From Hymenobacter volaticus (GTDB lineage: Bacteria > Bacteroidota > Bacteroidia > Cytophagales > Hymenobacteraceae): a stretch of DNA of 64,000 nt. Both the position numbers and the translations under genes were made by a program. Shown here in pieces: positions 18,690-27,321 of this stretch; position 1 is the first letter of the stretch, and every line of letters starts with the position of its first letter. The stretch covers positions 402,001 to 466,000 of the forward strand of contig NZ_CP095061.1 of assembly GCF_022921055.1 (NCBI RefSeq), in the 5' to 3' direction. A model generated the notes under the pieces. It saw nothing but the letters and a program-made list of their open reading frames with translations. It was not told the DNA's origin and made no database searches.

Positions 18690-19298
18690 TTAGTTGGTTT
18701 CAACGCGACCGGCGGCGTAGAAGTTGCGGTGGTAGTACTGCTGCTCGAGGGAACTTACCATTACGCCGCCGTTGCAGGCAGAATGCGCAAACTTGCCGTC
18801 TTTCAAATAGATGCCTACGTGGTAGATAGGCTGGCCCGGACCGCGGCGGAAGAAGACCAAGTCGCCGGTTTCCATGGCGTCCTTGTCGACGCGCTTCACG
18901 CTGCTGAACATAGAGTGCGAGCTACGCTGGAGCGTGATGCCGTACACTTCTTTGTAAACGCGGGTTACGAAGCCCGAGCAGTCAGTGCCTTGCTTGGAGT
19001 TGCTACCGTAGCGGTAGGGAGTGCCAATCCAGTCGAGAACGGTGCGAAGCAGGTCCTTGTTTTCGGTGTGCGTGAGGTGAACACCGAGTGCCTGACCGTA
19101 GTAGTCGTAGGCAGCAGAGTCGCTGGCTGCGTCGCCAGGCTTTTTATCTTCCTCGTCATCGAGGAAAGAAGGAAGCAAAGAGGCTTCGGCAACTATAAGG
19201 TCCGAAGCGGAAGAACTAGAGGTGGTAGGTGTGTTTTCGAAGAAGAAGGAGAGGGCCATAGAGGCCGCGGCGAGGCAATACAGGGGGATGTGCTTCAT
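18690..19298 (-). CDS. C40 family NlpC/P60 cell-wall peptidase
   Basis: A 202-residue protein with an N-terminal hydrophobic segment, a Ser/Asp-rich linker (to about residue 65), and an NlpC/P60 catalytic domain. The catalytic cysteine is C107 in GTDCSGFV, preceded by the typical GTPYRYG motif, with H160 (YHVGIYL) and H172 (FAHSA) completing the triad. Such enzymes cut peptidoglycan stem peptides, usually between D-Glu and diaminopimelate, in the periplasm. No SH3 or LysM domain is present, so targeting must depend on the linker or partner proteins. Confidence 0.93.
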   Translation of the reverse strand: MKHIPLYCLAAASMALSFFFENTPTTSSSSASDLIVAEASLLPSFLDDEEDKKPGDAASDSAAYDYYGQALGVHLTHTENKDLLRTVLDWIGTPYRYGSNSKQGTDCSGFVTRVYKEVYGITLQRSSHSMFSSVKRVDKDAMETGDLVFFRRGPGQPIYHVGIYLKDGKFAHSACNGGVMVSSLEQQYYHRNFYAAGRVETN

Positions 19299-19605
19299 TG
19301 TCCGTCGTGGGGTGGCAAAATAGGTGTTCGGGATAAGCCGAAGGGACCGGGGAAGTACTTCTTATTCGATAGAAGCAGGGTGAAAAAAGGTGGTAACAAA
19401 ACCAGTGAAACAGCCAAAAAACGGTAGGTCAGTGTTTCGGCTTATGGTTAAAGCTAAACCAAAAAGACACGACTATCCAAGTTTGGGACCTAAAATGGCA
19501 TAATATTCTTGTTATAAAACAACTTATTATTGGAAATGACTTGCAACAAGGCGTAACCAACTCTCTGGTTTTCAACGTATAATCGGCCTTGTTTTCAGTT
19601 GCCTT
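19299..19605. other. Intergenic region between divergent genes
   Basis: This 307-base spacer separates the divergent NlpC/P60 and HExxH genes. It becomes AT-rich near 19490-19540, as expected for promoters, but I see no exact TAnnTTTG box, no hairpin and no credible ORF. Confidence 0.5.
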
Positions 19606-19962
19606 ATGAAGCCACCGGTAATCGTCGAAAATTCCCCCATTGCTCGGCTTGCACGAGTCAAGCTTGGTACTCGGAGTGTAGCCATGGTACTCGGCAGTAA
19701 GATCCACTTAAGCGGGGCGACGCGCGAGGAGTTTCTTAACGATCCGTACTGGGTGGCCCACGAGATGGAACACATTCGGCAGTTCCAGGAGCACGGCAAA
19801 TTCGGCTTCCTGCGCCGCTACCTACTCGACTGGCTTCGCCACGGCTACTACAACATCCCTTTTGAAGTAGCCGCCCGCGAAGCCGCCATCCTGAATGCCG
19901 CGCTTTATACCCGCGGCTTGCCCCTTCCCGATCCTGCGAAAATGCACCAAGGCGCAAGGTGA
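19606..19962 (+). CDS. Small HExxH protein, DUF4157-like
   Basis: A 118-residue soluble protein with the zinc-protease signature HEMEH (H52, E53, H56) in WVAHEMEHIRQFQEHG, followed by GYYNIPFEVAAREA, whose Glu (about residue 94) could be a third ligand. This resembles the compact DUF4157-type metallopeptidase-like domains of Bacteroidota. There is no signal peptide. A peptidase role is inferred from the motif only. It is a single-gene unit with a downstream gap of about 70 bases to a convergent SDR gene. Confidence 0.78.
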   Translation: MKPPVIVENSPIARLARVKLGTRSVAMVLGSKIHLSGATREEFLNDPYWVAHEMEHIRQFQEHGKFGFLRRYLLDWLRHGYYNIPFEVAAREAAILNAALYTRGLPLPDPAKMHQGAR

Positions 19963-20034
19963 TTTGGTGAGAGTGACATTCTATAACGTCACCTGCACAG
20001 CCTGAACACCGACTTTATACCTCGCCTTTTAAAT

Positions 20035-20766
20035 CTAAAGCGCCGCTAGTCGGCCGCCGTCCACTACCAAGGTGGTGCCGTTGATGAAATTTGCCTCTGG
20101 AGAGGCCATGAAGCAGATGGCGGCAGCTAGCTCGTTGGGGGTGCCTACTTGGCCGGTAATTTTCTCTTTGCCACTTTTCACGTTGGGGTTGCTCCAAAGC
20201 ATAGGCGTATCAACAGCACCGGGCGCTACGGCATTGATACGAGCGTGGGTGTGCGGTATTTCCAAGCTCAGCCCGCGTACAAAAGCTTCTATGGCGCCTT
20301 TGCTGGCGGCGTAGGGTACTACGTTGGGCGTAGTTTGATGAGCGTGCACCGAGCTAACGGCCACAATAGCGCCGCGCTTCATGTGCGGCAAACACAGCTG
20401 CGAGAGGCGAAACAGAGCCCGCAGATTTACATTCATTACTTGGTCCCAATCCTTCGGATCGAGTTTGAGTAGCGGCTTATAGGTCATGAGGGCCGCGTTG
20501 CTAACCAGCACATCAATGCGGCCCCAAGTGGCTAGCACCTTCCGCACAGCGCCTTGCAGTGATGCATCCCGGCCGAGGTCAACGTTAATGAAGATAGCTT
20601 CACTGCCAGCTGCTTTTATTTCGCGTACCACTTCTTTTCCATCGGCCGCATCACGGCCTAGTATAGCAACGCAGCCGCCTTCTCGACCCATTTGCACGGC
20701 CACGGCCCGCCCAATACCTGATGTGGCGCCCGTCACGAGGCATATTTTGTTTTTGAAGCGCTGCAT
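20035..20766 (-). CDS. SDR family oxidoreductase
   Basis: A 243-residue classical short-chain dehydrogenase/reductase. It has the NAD(P)-binding TGATSGIGRA motif near residue 12, NVNLRALF, the active-site Ser (AVSSVHAHQ) and the YxxxK pair (PYAASKGAIE), and the late PGAVDTPM segment. The substrate cannot be told from sequence. The start MQRFKNK at 20766 is preferred over an upstream in-frame ATG because it places the Rossmann motif at the usual distance. It lies 79 bases after another SDR gene on the same strand, possibly in one transcript. Confidence 0.92.
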   Translation of the reverse strand: MQRFKNKICLVTGATSGIGRAVAVQMGREGGCVAILGRDAADGKEVVREIKAAGSEAIFINVDLGRDASLQGAVRKVLATWGRIDVLVSNAALMTYKPLLKLDPKDWDQVMNVNLRALFRLSQLCLPHMKRGAIVAVSSVHAHQTTPNVVPYAASKGAIEAFVRGLSLEIPHTHARINAVAPGAVDTPMLWSNPNVKSGKEKITGQVGTPNELAAAICFMASPEANFINGTTLVVDGGRLAAL

Positions 20767-20845
20767 AGTCGGTCTGGTAGCTAAAAAATTGCCGCTTCTC
20801 CGCAGCAAATGGAAAAGCGGCAACCTCGACTATAAGTTTAAATTT

Positions 20846-21649
20846 TTATTCGCTAGGCGACTCAAATACCTTGCGCATCCCAGCGGCAATTATACCGTCG
20901 GGCGTGATGTTCGTGAGCATAGCCTGAATCTTATTGGTAACGCCAGAAATTACTCTGGTTTCGCCTTTCATCAGGGCTTCGTAGCCGTCTTTGGCTACGT
21001 CTTTGGGGTCGGCTAGGCCCATAGCTCCGTGGGCAGCGCGGGTATCTTCGGCACCCGCCCGCTCGAAGAAGTCGGTGTCGGTGGCGCCGGGGCACAGGGC
21101 GGTTACGGTCACCCCCGAGTCTTTTAGCTCGTTCGACAAAGCTTCTGAGAAGCTTAGGACAAAAGACTTGGTGGCCGAATACACCGCCATATTTGGCGAC
21201 GGGGTGAAGGCAGCGGTAGAAGCCAGTTGTAAAATACGGCCTTTGCCACGCTTCACCATGTCGTTACCAAATAGGTACGTTAACTCCGTCAAGGCAACAA
21301 TATTCGTGTGAATGACGGCCCGGTTACGGGCTACATCCGACTCCAAGTAGGGGCCATACTCTCCGAAACCAGCATCGTTCACTAAGATGTCAACGGCTAG
21401 CCCTTGGGCCGTTACTTGATCATAAATGCGCTGAGCCGCTCCGTCGTGGCTCAGGTCTTGGGTGATGAGAGTGGGTTCGATGTTGTGCACGGTGCGCAGA
21501 TGCTCAGCGAACTTGTTGAGGCCGGCCGTGTCTTGGTCGATGAGCACCAGTTGATACTGGTCTTTGGCAAACAGGTGCGCGAGTTCTTGGCCGATACCAT
21601 TAGCGGCACCGGTGATAAGCGCAACAGAAAGATTAGGGTCGTGTGACAT
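20846..21649 (-). CDS. SDR family NAD(P)-dependent oxidoreductase
   Basis: A 267-residue short-chain dehydrogenase of the DltE/YqjQ-like type. It shows TGAANGIGQE for cofactor binding, VNDAGFGEYG, the catalytic Ser region LQLASTAAFTPSP, YSATKSF (Tyr and Lys) and CPGATDTDFFERA. The C-terminal extension DPKDVAKDGYEALMKGE is typical of this subgroup. It precedes a second SDR gene on the same strand. Substrate unknown. Confidence 0.92.
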   Translation of the reverse strand: MSHDPNLSVALITGAANGIGQELAHLFAKDQYQLVLIDQDTAGLNKFAEHLRTVHNIEPTLITQDLSHDGAAQRIYDQVTAQGLAVDILVNDAGFGEYGPYLESDVARNRAVIHTNIVALTELTYLFGNDMVKRGKGRILQLASTAAFTPSPNMAVYSATKSFVLSFSEALSNELKDSGVTVTALCPGATDTDFFERAGAEDTRAAHGAMGLADPKDVAKDGYEALMKGETRVISGVTNKIQAMLTNITPDGIIAAGMRKVFESPSE

Positions 21650-21843
21650 GGTTGAGAGGAGGTTAGGTGCTTATTCTGTTGTTAAGCTTACTGCCTCAGC
21701 CATAGCAAGGTTGTGGGAAACACCCAACCGGAAAATCATATCAACAAAACCGCAACCCGAACCCGTATTTCAACGAATAATCACGCACGAAAACCGCTGA
21801 CTAGCGGGACCTTCATTTCGTTTTACCTTTTACCCCCCGAATC

Positions 21844-22368
21844 ATGGCTAAGCAAAATCAAGCAAATCTCGACGCTACTTCCCTTTCTGCCAACGATAAC
21901 CTCACCGATACCGCTGCTGCGCTAGGGGCGGCCAACGACGATTCTTTCGCAACCACCACCAGCCAGCCTGAGGCATCGGCTTCGACGGCGGAAAGCAGCC
22001 AGCCTGAAAGCACGCAACGCAAGTCGTGGTTGAACCAAGACGACTTGCTGAAAACCGTAAATCAGCTGCCCCAGTCGTTGATCGATTTGAGCAACAAAGC
22101 CGTAGCGCAAGTAAATAACCTCTCGACCACGCAGAAAGTGGCGGCAGGTGCTTTGCTCGCAGGTGGCATCGGCTGGTTGGCTCTGCGCAGCAAGAAAAGC
22201 AAGTCTTCTTCTAGCATCTACGCGCCCTACAACCCTAAGAACACCAAGGCAACCAAGTGGGATGCTAGCAGCGACTCGGTATATCGTGGTGCTACCAACG
22301 GCCTACACGATACCGGTCATGGTGCTGAACATGGTACGTACAGCAGCGGCACCGAAAACGGCTTCTAA
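21844..22368 (+). CDS. Hypothetical single-TM protein
   Basis: A 174-residue protein of low-complexity ends (Ser, Thr, Ala, Gln at the N terminus; Ser, Asn, Gly, His at the C terminus) around one membrane segment (VAAGALLAGGIGWLAL, about residues 100-115) followed by a Lys/Ser-rich stop-transfer stretch. No known domain is recognised. It is followed by a good terminator, and a near-consensus box TACCTTTT (21824-21831) lies 12 bases upstream of the ATG, so expression as a single gene is likely. Confidence 0.7.
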   Translation: MAKQNQANLDATSLSANDNLTDTAAALGAANDDSFATTTSQPEASASTAESSQPESTQRKSWLNQDDLLKTVNQLPQSLIDLSNKAVAQVNNLSTTQKVAAGALLAGGIGWLALRSKKSKSSSSIYAPYNPKNTKATKWDASSDSVYRGATNGLHDTGHGAEHGTYSSGTENGF

Positions 22369-22417
22369 GCCAATAAGCCTTGCCCTACCGCTGCTTTAAA
22401 CCAGTCGGTAGCATATG

Positions 22418-22456
22418 AGCCCCACCAATCTATGATATGATTGGTGGGGCTTTTTT
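22418..22456 (+). terminator. Intrinsic terminator
   Basis: A 13-bp stem (AGCCCCACCAATC / its complement) with an 8-base loop and six T residues, 50 bases after the stop of the single-TM hypothetical gene. Confidence 0.9.
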
Positions 22457-22537
22457 GTGCATGCACAAAATTTGTTGCAATGCGCAAAAATCCCGCCGCA
22501 GAGCCCTGATTATATTGTATAAACTAATTTTATTGAC

Positions 22538-22550
22538 ATGTTACCAACAT
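22538..22550. promoter_or_regulatory. Inverted repeat upstream of umuDC
   Basis: A perfect palindrome ATGTT-ACC-AACAT lies 44 bases before the umuD start in an AT-rich stretch. Because umuDC is normally under LexA control, this is a candidate SOS operator. The operator sequence used by LexA in this genus is not known to me, so this is only a suggestion. Confidence 0.35.
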
Positions 22551-22593
22551 AATTAGTAAAAGTTCGTTATTTGCAAGCATCAATCCTTGTAAT

Positions 22594-23067
22594 ATGTGCA
22601 TCGTTGACATTCTTGACATTGCTCGTCACCCAGTTTGGCTCATTGAGTGCGACACGCCCGTGCCCGCCGGTTTTCCAAGCCCCGCCGACAACAATCAAAA
22701 CAGACAGCGTGTTGACTTAAGCAAGATTCTGCTGCCGCATCCCGACTGCACCTATCTGGCCCGCGTCAAAGGCAACAGCATGGACGGCCCGCCTTCCCAT
22801 ATCCATGATGGGGCTTTGATGGCCGTTGACTGCGCGTTGAAGCCGCAACCTGGCAACGTAGTGGTAGCTGCCGTCGATGGCGACTTTACGGTGAAGCGCC
22901 TAGAGAAGCGGGATGGATTCTATTGGCTCGTGCCCGACAATCCGCAGTACGAACCCTTTAAAATCACGGAGTCGGAACAGACACAAATTTGGGGCGTCGT
23001 TACACACGTCATCACCGAACTCATCAGCGGCAAGCTTCACGACCATGTTCGCTCTCGTCGACTGTAA
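22594..23067 (+). CDS. umuD: UmuD-like LexA-family self-cleaving protein
   Basis: A 157-residue S24 peptidase-like protein without a DNA-binding domain, matching UmuD. After RecA-stimulated self-cleavage it joins UmuC to form translesion polymerase V. The cleavage site is A25-G26 (PVPAGFPSP), the nucleophile S62 in KGNSMDG, and the general base K101 in FTVKRLEK. It overlaps umuC by 23 bases, so the two are translated together. A palindrome 44 bases upstream may be the SOS operator. Confidence 0.93.
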   Translation: MCIVDILDIARHPVWLIECDTPVPAGFPSPADNNQNRQRVDLSKILLPHPDCTYLARVKGNSMDGPPSHIHDGALMAVDCALKPQPGNVVVAAVDGDFTVKRLEKRDGFYWLVPDNPQYEPFKITESEQTQIWGVVTHVITELISGKLHDHVRSRRL

Positions 23068-24349
23068 CAACTTCTACGTGAGTTGTGAGAGGGTCTTCCA
23101 ACCCCGTTTAGCCAATGTGCCCGTTGTGGTACTCTCCAACAACGATGGTTGCGTAGTTTCGCGCTCCGCCGAAGCCAAGGCGTTGGGAATACGAATGGGC
23201 GTACCTTTATTTCAGGTTCGTCCACTGATTGAGCAACATAAAGTGCAGGTGTTCTCGTCGAATTACGCTCTATACGGCGACATGAGCTACCGGGTGATGA
23301 GCTACTTGGCGTCGGTGGTGCCCGAAGTAGAGATATATTCGATTGACGAAGCTTTTTTGGGGCTGCACGGTATGGAGCGCTATTTAATCCAACCCGAGAG
23401 CTTCGCCCAGAAAGTGCGCAAACAGGTTATGCGCCGCACGCATATCCCTACGTGCGTAGGCATTGCGCCCACCAAAACCTTGGCTAAGCTCGCCAACTAC
23501 CTAGCCAAAAAAACGGTTGCATTCAACGGCGTAGTGGTTCTTGATTCGGTGGAGCGGCAGTGGTGGGCCCTGCGCCAAGTGCCGGTGGAAGAAGTGTGGG
23601 GCGTCGGTCGCCAGTATGGCCAAAAGCTGCGCGCTATGGGTCTGAACACGGCCGCCGATTTGGCGGGCTGCTCGGAAGCTTGGGCTCGCAAGCACATGGG
23701 CGGGGTAGTCGGGGCCCGTTTAGTGCGAGAACTACAAGGCAAACCCTGCCACCAACTGCACCCGAGCGAAGATGGTACGCTGGCGCGGAAAAGCATTGCC
23801 TGCACCCGCAGTTTCGGCCGCCCTTTATCTAAGTTCGACGATTTGCTCGGGGCAGTAGCCGCTTTCACCTCACGAGCGGCTGAGAAGCTGCGTGCCCAAG
23901 ACTCGACGGCATACATTATAACGGTATTCATCGGTCAAAACCGTTTTGGCCCGACGCCACCCCCTTACACCCATTCTGCCCAAATCACGCTGCCGGCCGC
24001 TACTAATAGTACCCCTGACTTAGTGCGCGCAGCTCGTGCTCTACTAGTCAGGCTCTGGCAACCAGGCTTGGTATACAAAAAAGCCGGCGTGATTCTCGAT
24101 GGCTTAGAAGGGCACGGTCAGCCACAACTCAGTCTTTTCGAGCAGTTGCCCGAAGTGCAGCGTCCGCAATCGGCCGCCCTGATGCGCAAACTCGACCAAC
24201 TCAACAGCCGCTTCGGTCCCAACTGCGTACGAGTGGCCACGGCTGCAGTTGCAGGCCCAAAAGGAACACCCGCACCGTGGTTAGGGCAAAAGCGGCTATG
24301 CAGCCCCGAGCGTACTACCTCTTGGCACGAGCTATGGGAAATAGGGTAG
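23045..24349 (+). CDS. umuC: DNA polymerase V catalytic subunit UmuC
   Basis: A 434-residue Y-family polymerase for error-prone bypass of DNA damage. Catalytic acids are seen at D6 ([12 protein letters not shown]) and D101/E102 (YSIDEAF), with the helix-hairpin region [14 protein letters not shown] at about 185-200. The C-terminal DUF4113-like domain carries SLFEQL, which can act as a beta-clamp binding site. The start at 23045 is inside the umuD frame and matches the family N terminus. Length is normal and there is no sign of damage. Confidence 0.95.
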   Translation: MFALVDCNNFYVSCERVFQPRLANVPVVVLSNNDGCVVSRSAEAKALGIRMGVPLFQVRPLIEQHKVQVFSSNYALYGDMSYRVMSYLASVVPEVEIYSIDEAFLGLHGMERYLIQPESFAQKVRKQVMRRTHIPTCVGIAPTKTLAKLANYLAKKTVAFNGVVVLDSVERQWWALRQVPVEEVWGVGRQYGQKLRAMGLNTAADLAGCSEAWARKHMGGVVGARLVRELQGKPCHQLHPSEDGTLARKSIACTRSFGRPLSKFDDLLGAVAAFTSRAAEKLRAQDSTAYIITVFIGQNRFGPTPPPYTHSAQITLPAATNSTPDLVRAARALLVRLWQPGLVYKKAGVILDGLEGHGQPQLSLFEQLPEVQRPQSAALMRKLDQLNSRFGPNCVRVATAAVAGPKGTPAPWLGQKRLCSPERTTSWHELWEIG

Positions 24350-24486
24350 AAGCAGTCTACACTACGACTGGCCTCCTTAGACTACCAACACACATATAAG
24401 AAGCAGTAATACAAGCAGCTATGCCCCTGGCTGCCTATTTTGTTATAGACCTCAAGCGCGCTGTGCATATTGGGCCACAGCTTGGT

Positions 24487-24518
24487 TTGCATTTTCGGCA
24501 AGTGCGGCTGTACCTTTG
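24487..24518 (+). promoter_or_regulatory. Promoter of the SAM-riboswitch operon
   Basis: TTG (24487-24489), a 21-base spacer, and TACCTTTG (24511-24518) match the Bacteroidota sigma-factor consensus exactly. Transcription would begin close to 24525, just upstream of the riboswitch at 24547. Confidence 0.75.
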
Positions 24519-24546
24519 CACCATCAATTCTTTCAAATAAAGGATT

Positions 24547-24640
24547 GTTTTTATACAGAGGCGTGGAGAGACAGGCTCGACGAAACGCCGGCAACCCCCA
24601 GAACATCTGGAACGGTGCCAAGTCCTGACCATATAAAAAC
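24547..24640 (+). promoter_or_regulatory. SAM-I (S-box) riboswitch
   Basis: The core contains the conserved GTGGAGAGACAGGC, GAAACGCCGGCAACC and GGTGCCAAGTCCTGACC elements of the SAM-I aptamer, with a small hairpin CCAG-AACAT-CTGG between them. The closing P1 helix is a perfect 9-bp pairing of GTTTTTATA (24547-24555) with TATAAAAAC (24632-24640). Binding of S-adenosylmethionine would stabilise P1. No terminator follows; instead a GTG start codon lies 9 bases after P1, so control may act on translation of the short ORF there. It governs the downstream ATP-grasp and monooxygenase genes. Confidence 0.9.
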
Positions 24641-24648
24641 AAGTTGCC

Positions 24649-24732
24649 GTGAAACGCTTCATCAACACCGCTGCTCCTTTCGCCACCCTTTCCGCTGTAC
24701 AGCATGGGTGTTGTTGCGGCATCTGTTGTTGA
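24649..24732 (+). CDS. Cys-rich 27-residue leader ORF or small peptide
   Basis: A GTG codon 9 bases beyond the riboswitch P1 helix opens a 27-codon frame that begins MKRFINTAAPF and ends HGCCCGICC before a TGA. Five of the last seven codons are Cys. The position between a SAM aptamer and a likely sulfur operon suggests a leader peptide whose translation senses cysteine supply, although a modified peptide product is also conceivable given the ATP-grasp enzyme downstream. A 7-bp hairpin (AGCTAAG/CTTAGCT, 24763-24795) follows. Whether the ORF is translated is inference. Confidence 0.45.
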   Translation: MKRFINTAAPFATLSAVQHGCCCGICC

Positions 24733-25073
24733 ACTGCTCGTAAGCTGGTAGCCCATAGGCCAAGCTAAGAACCAAGGAACATTCTTGCCTTAGCTAGCGC
24801 ACCCTCATCCCGATTTGTGCCGATACTGCCTTGTGCAGTGACAGGTTTTGTGTCTGTGCTACTGTTGCTGTACGGCGTAGCTCTCAGGTAGCTGCAAGCT
24901 GAAAGTGTTCTGCCATTCTTTTGGCAGGTCAAGTAGCTGCTCTGTATACGTTGGGCGCATATTGTCCTTGCTAGTGCAACCCTCTTGTCTCTGATTCTGT
25001 TGTTTGCGCGGCTTTACTGCCCCGCGCTATTGCCCTTCTCCTGATTTTCTAGTCTCTCACAACCTCTTTTCTC
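24733..25073 (+). other. Long untranslated leader of the ATP-grasp gene
   Basis: A 341-base stretch between the Cys-rich ORF and the ATP-grasp start. It contains a hairpin at 24763-24795 and a short one near 24911-24928 (CTGCCA/TGGCAG), and no credible coding frame or terminator T run. Its length after a riboswitch is unusual. Confidence 0.5.
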
Positions 25074-26074
25074 ATGCCTGCCTCAACCAAGCCAATTGGC
25101 ATCTATTACGAGCACCCGAATGGTTCAAGCCGCTGTTTGCCGAGCTTGACCGCCGCGGGCTGCCCTACGAAAAGATTGATGCTGCTCATCACCTTTTCGA
25201 CCCCTCCGAAACCGAAAGCCGCTACGCATTGGTGGTGAACCGCATGAGTTCTTCGGCTTACCTGCGCGGCCACGGCCAGGGAATTTTCCATACGGCGGGC
25301 TTCGCCACGCACCTAGAGCGGATTGGCACGCGCATTATCAACGGTTCGGTAGCTACCAGCATCGAGACCAACAAGGCCCGGCAACTCTCGCTGTTTGCTT
25401 CTTTAGGTCTGAAATATCCTAAGTCGTTTGTGGTGAACCACGCGTCGCGTATTGCCGATGCCGCTCAGCAGTTGCAATTCCCGATTGTAGTGAAAGTGAA
25501 CATTGGCGGCAGCGGAGCCGGCATCATCCGCTTCGATACGATAGAAGGTGTGCAGGCTGCCGTGGAAGCAGGGCAGATTGACTTGGGTATCGACCAGACG
25601 GCGCTGGTACAGGAATACGTGACGCCCCGTGGCGGCAATATTCACCGCGTTGAAACGCTGAACGGCAAGTTTCTGTACGCTATGAAAGTGTACACCACCG
25701 GCGAAAGCTTCAACCTCTGCCCCGCCGAAATCTGTCAGATTCCGGAAGAGCAATCAGCTGAGTTCTGCCTGACCGAAGCGCCCAAGAAAGGTATCCAAGT
25801 GGAAGCCTTTACGCCTCCAGCCGAGGTGATTGAGGCCGTAGAGCGCATTGTAGCCGCCGCAAAAATCGACGTGGGTGGTATCGAGTACCTCATCGACGAC
25901 CGCAACGGCGACGTGCTATTCTACGACATCAACGCGCTGTCCAACTTCGTGGCCGATGCCGTAAACGTAGTTGGCTTCGACCCGTACGCTCGCTTCGTTG
26001 ACTACTTGGAAACGCAGCTGCCAGTCGGTTCCATTGCTACATCCGTTCACGCTGAAACTGCCGCTGCCGTATGA
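25074..26074 (+). pseudogene. ATP-grasp family ligase, frameshifted near the start
   Basis: A 333-residue ATP-grasp protein of RimK-like fold, broken after codon 15. The ATG at 25074 gives MPASTKPIGIYYEHP, and the rest (EWFKPLFAELDRRGLPYEKI onward) continues one frame over; restoring one C in the CCC run at 25115-25117 joins them. Seen domains are a preATP-grasp part (1-110), the ATP-binding lobes with VVKVNIGGSGAGI and VQEYV, and the metal site FYDINALSNF. It likely forms an amide bond on an unknown acid. It overlaps the monooxygenase gene by ATGA and lies behind the SAM riboswitch, pointing to sulfur metabolism. An in-frame TTG at 25004 is not a credible start. Confidence 0.8.
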
Positions 26075-27099
26075 GGTATGGATATTGGATGCCTGTTTTC
26101 GGCGGGTGGCTGCGCAACGTAGAAGACGAGAACATGCGCGCCGATTGGGACTACGTCAAGACGTTGGCTCAGCGCAGTGAGGACCTTGGCTACGACCTCT
26201 CGCTCATCGCGGAGCTAAATCTCAACGATATTAAAGGCGAAGAAGCACCTTCGCTGGATGCTTGGAGCACAGCCGCCGCGTTGGCAGCCGTCACCAAAAA
26301 GATTGAGTTGATGGTGGCCGTGCGGCCCACGTTTCACTCGCCGGCCTTGCTGGCCAAGCAAGCGGCCAACATCGACCACATCAGCAACGGCCGGTTGTCG
26401 TTGAACGTGGTGTCGTCGTGGTGGCAGGATGAAGCCAAAAAGTACGGGGTGCACTTCGAGCAGCACAACGACCGATACGCCCGCACTGCCGAGTGGCTGC
26501 ACATTGTAGACAACCTTTGGAAGCAAGACCATTTCACCTTCGAAGGCAAGTTCTACAAGGTAACCGACTCGATTTTGCAGCCTAAGCCGGTGTCGCGCCC
26601 GCGGCCGTTTATTTACGCCGGTGGCGAATCGGAAGCCGCTAAGAACATGATTGCTGCGCAGTGCGATGGGTACGTAATGCACGGTGACGAGCCCGCGGCT
26701 ATTGGCCGCCGCATTCAGGACCTGAGCGAGCGGCGCGAAAAGTTGGGCCTGCCGCGCATGAAATTTGGGGTAGCTGCTTACTCTATTGTGCGTAATACCG
26801 AGCAGGAAGTGAAGAAGGAGCTAGACCGCATCACCAACGTACAAGGGTCAGCGGCAGGCTACAAGAACTACCAGCAATGGCTGGCCGGTACGCAGCTCGA
26901 AAACCAGGTTTCCTTGCAGGACTACTCGGTGTCAAACCGCGGCCTGCGCTCCGGCCTCACCGGCACGCCCGACCAAGTAGCCGAGCGTATTGCGGCCTTC
27001 GAAGCAGTAGGCGTGGACTTGTTCTTGTTGCAGTGCAGCCCGCAGCTCGAAGAAATGGAGCGTTTCTCGGAAGCCGTTATCCAAGTGCTGGCTTCGTAG
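26071..27099 (+). CDS. LLM class flavin-dependent monooxygenase, SsuD/SfnG-like
   Basis: A 342-residue luciferase-like TIM-barrel enzyme that would use reduced FMN and oxygen. Segments typical of the sulfonate/sulfone monooxygenase branch are present: YWMPVFGGWLRN, AELNLNDIKG, RPTFHSPALLAKQAANID, GRLSLNVVSSWW and YAGGESEAAK. Its start overlaps the ATP-grasp stop (ATGA, 26071-26074), so the two are translationally coupled. With the SAM riboswitch upstream, a role in releasing sulfur from organosulfur compounds is the best inference; the exact substrate and the flavin reductase partner are not visible. A strong terminator follows. Confidence 0.88.
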   Translation: MRYGYWMPVFGGWLRNVEDENMRADWDYVKTLAQRSEDLGYDLSLIAELNLNDIKGEEAPSLDAWSTAAALAAVTKKIELMVAVRPTFHSPALLAKQAANIDHISNGRLSLNVVSSWWQDEAKKYGVHFEQHNDRYARTAEWLHIVDNLWKQDHFTFEGKFYKVTDSILQPKPVSRPRPFIYAGGESEAAKNMIAAQCDGYVMHGDEPAAIGRRIQDLSERREKLGLPRMKFGVAAYSIVRNTEQEVKKELDRITNVQGSAAGYKNYQQWLAGTQLENQVSLQDYSVSNRGLRSGLTGTPDQVAERIAAFEAVGVDLFLLQCSPQLEEMERFSEAVIQVLAS

Positions 27100-27158
27100 T
27101 GCATGAACAAGCGGCGGGGCAGACGCTAGTCTGTCCTGCTCTCGTTTTGAAATCAAGT

Positions 27159-27214
27159 AAAAGCAAAACCCCGAAAGACCTTCTATATACAAGTGCTTTC
27201 GGGGTTTTGCTTTT
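27159..27214. terminator. Strong bidirectional terminator
   Basis: A perfect 19-bp stem (27159-27177 with 27196-27214) rich in AAAACCCCG, flanked by A and T runs. It ends the monooxygenase operon on the plus strand and the tRNA-Thr transcript on the minus strand. Confidence 0.93.
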
Positions 27215-27217
27215 GTG

Positions 27218-27290
27218 AGCCTCTTATTGGACTCGAACCAACGACCTGCTCATTACGAATGAGCTGCTCTACCAACTGAGCTAAAGAGGC
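27218..27290 (-). tRNA. tRNA-Thr (anticodon CGT)
   Basis: A 73-base cloverleaf on the minus strand. The acceptor stem GCCTCTT pairs with AAGAGGC, the D arm has AGCTCAGTTGGTAGAGC, the anticodon stem GCTCA/TGAGC holds the loop TTCGTAA giving CGT, and the T loop is TTCGAGT. The discriminator base is T, as for tRNA-Thr. CCA is not encoded. Confidence 0.95.
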
Positions 27291-27321
27291 ATTTCCCGGC
27301 GGGCATCTCCGTTAGGGGAAG

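Noticed and set aside
24382..24756. Minus-strand ORF of 124 codons across the riboswitch region
   Set aside because: It lies antisense to a promoter and an aptamer with clear structure, and its product has no recognisable domain.
25004..25073. N-terminal extension of the ATP-grasp protein from a TTG codon
   Set aside because: The extension is in the frame left after a base loss; the family-like N terminus starts at the ATG 25074 in the other frame.
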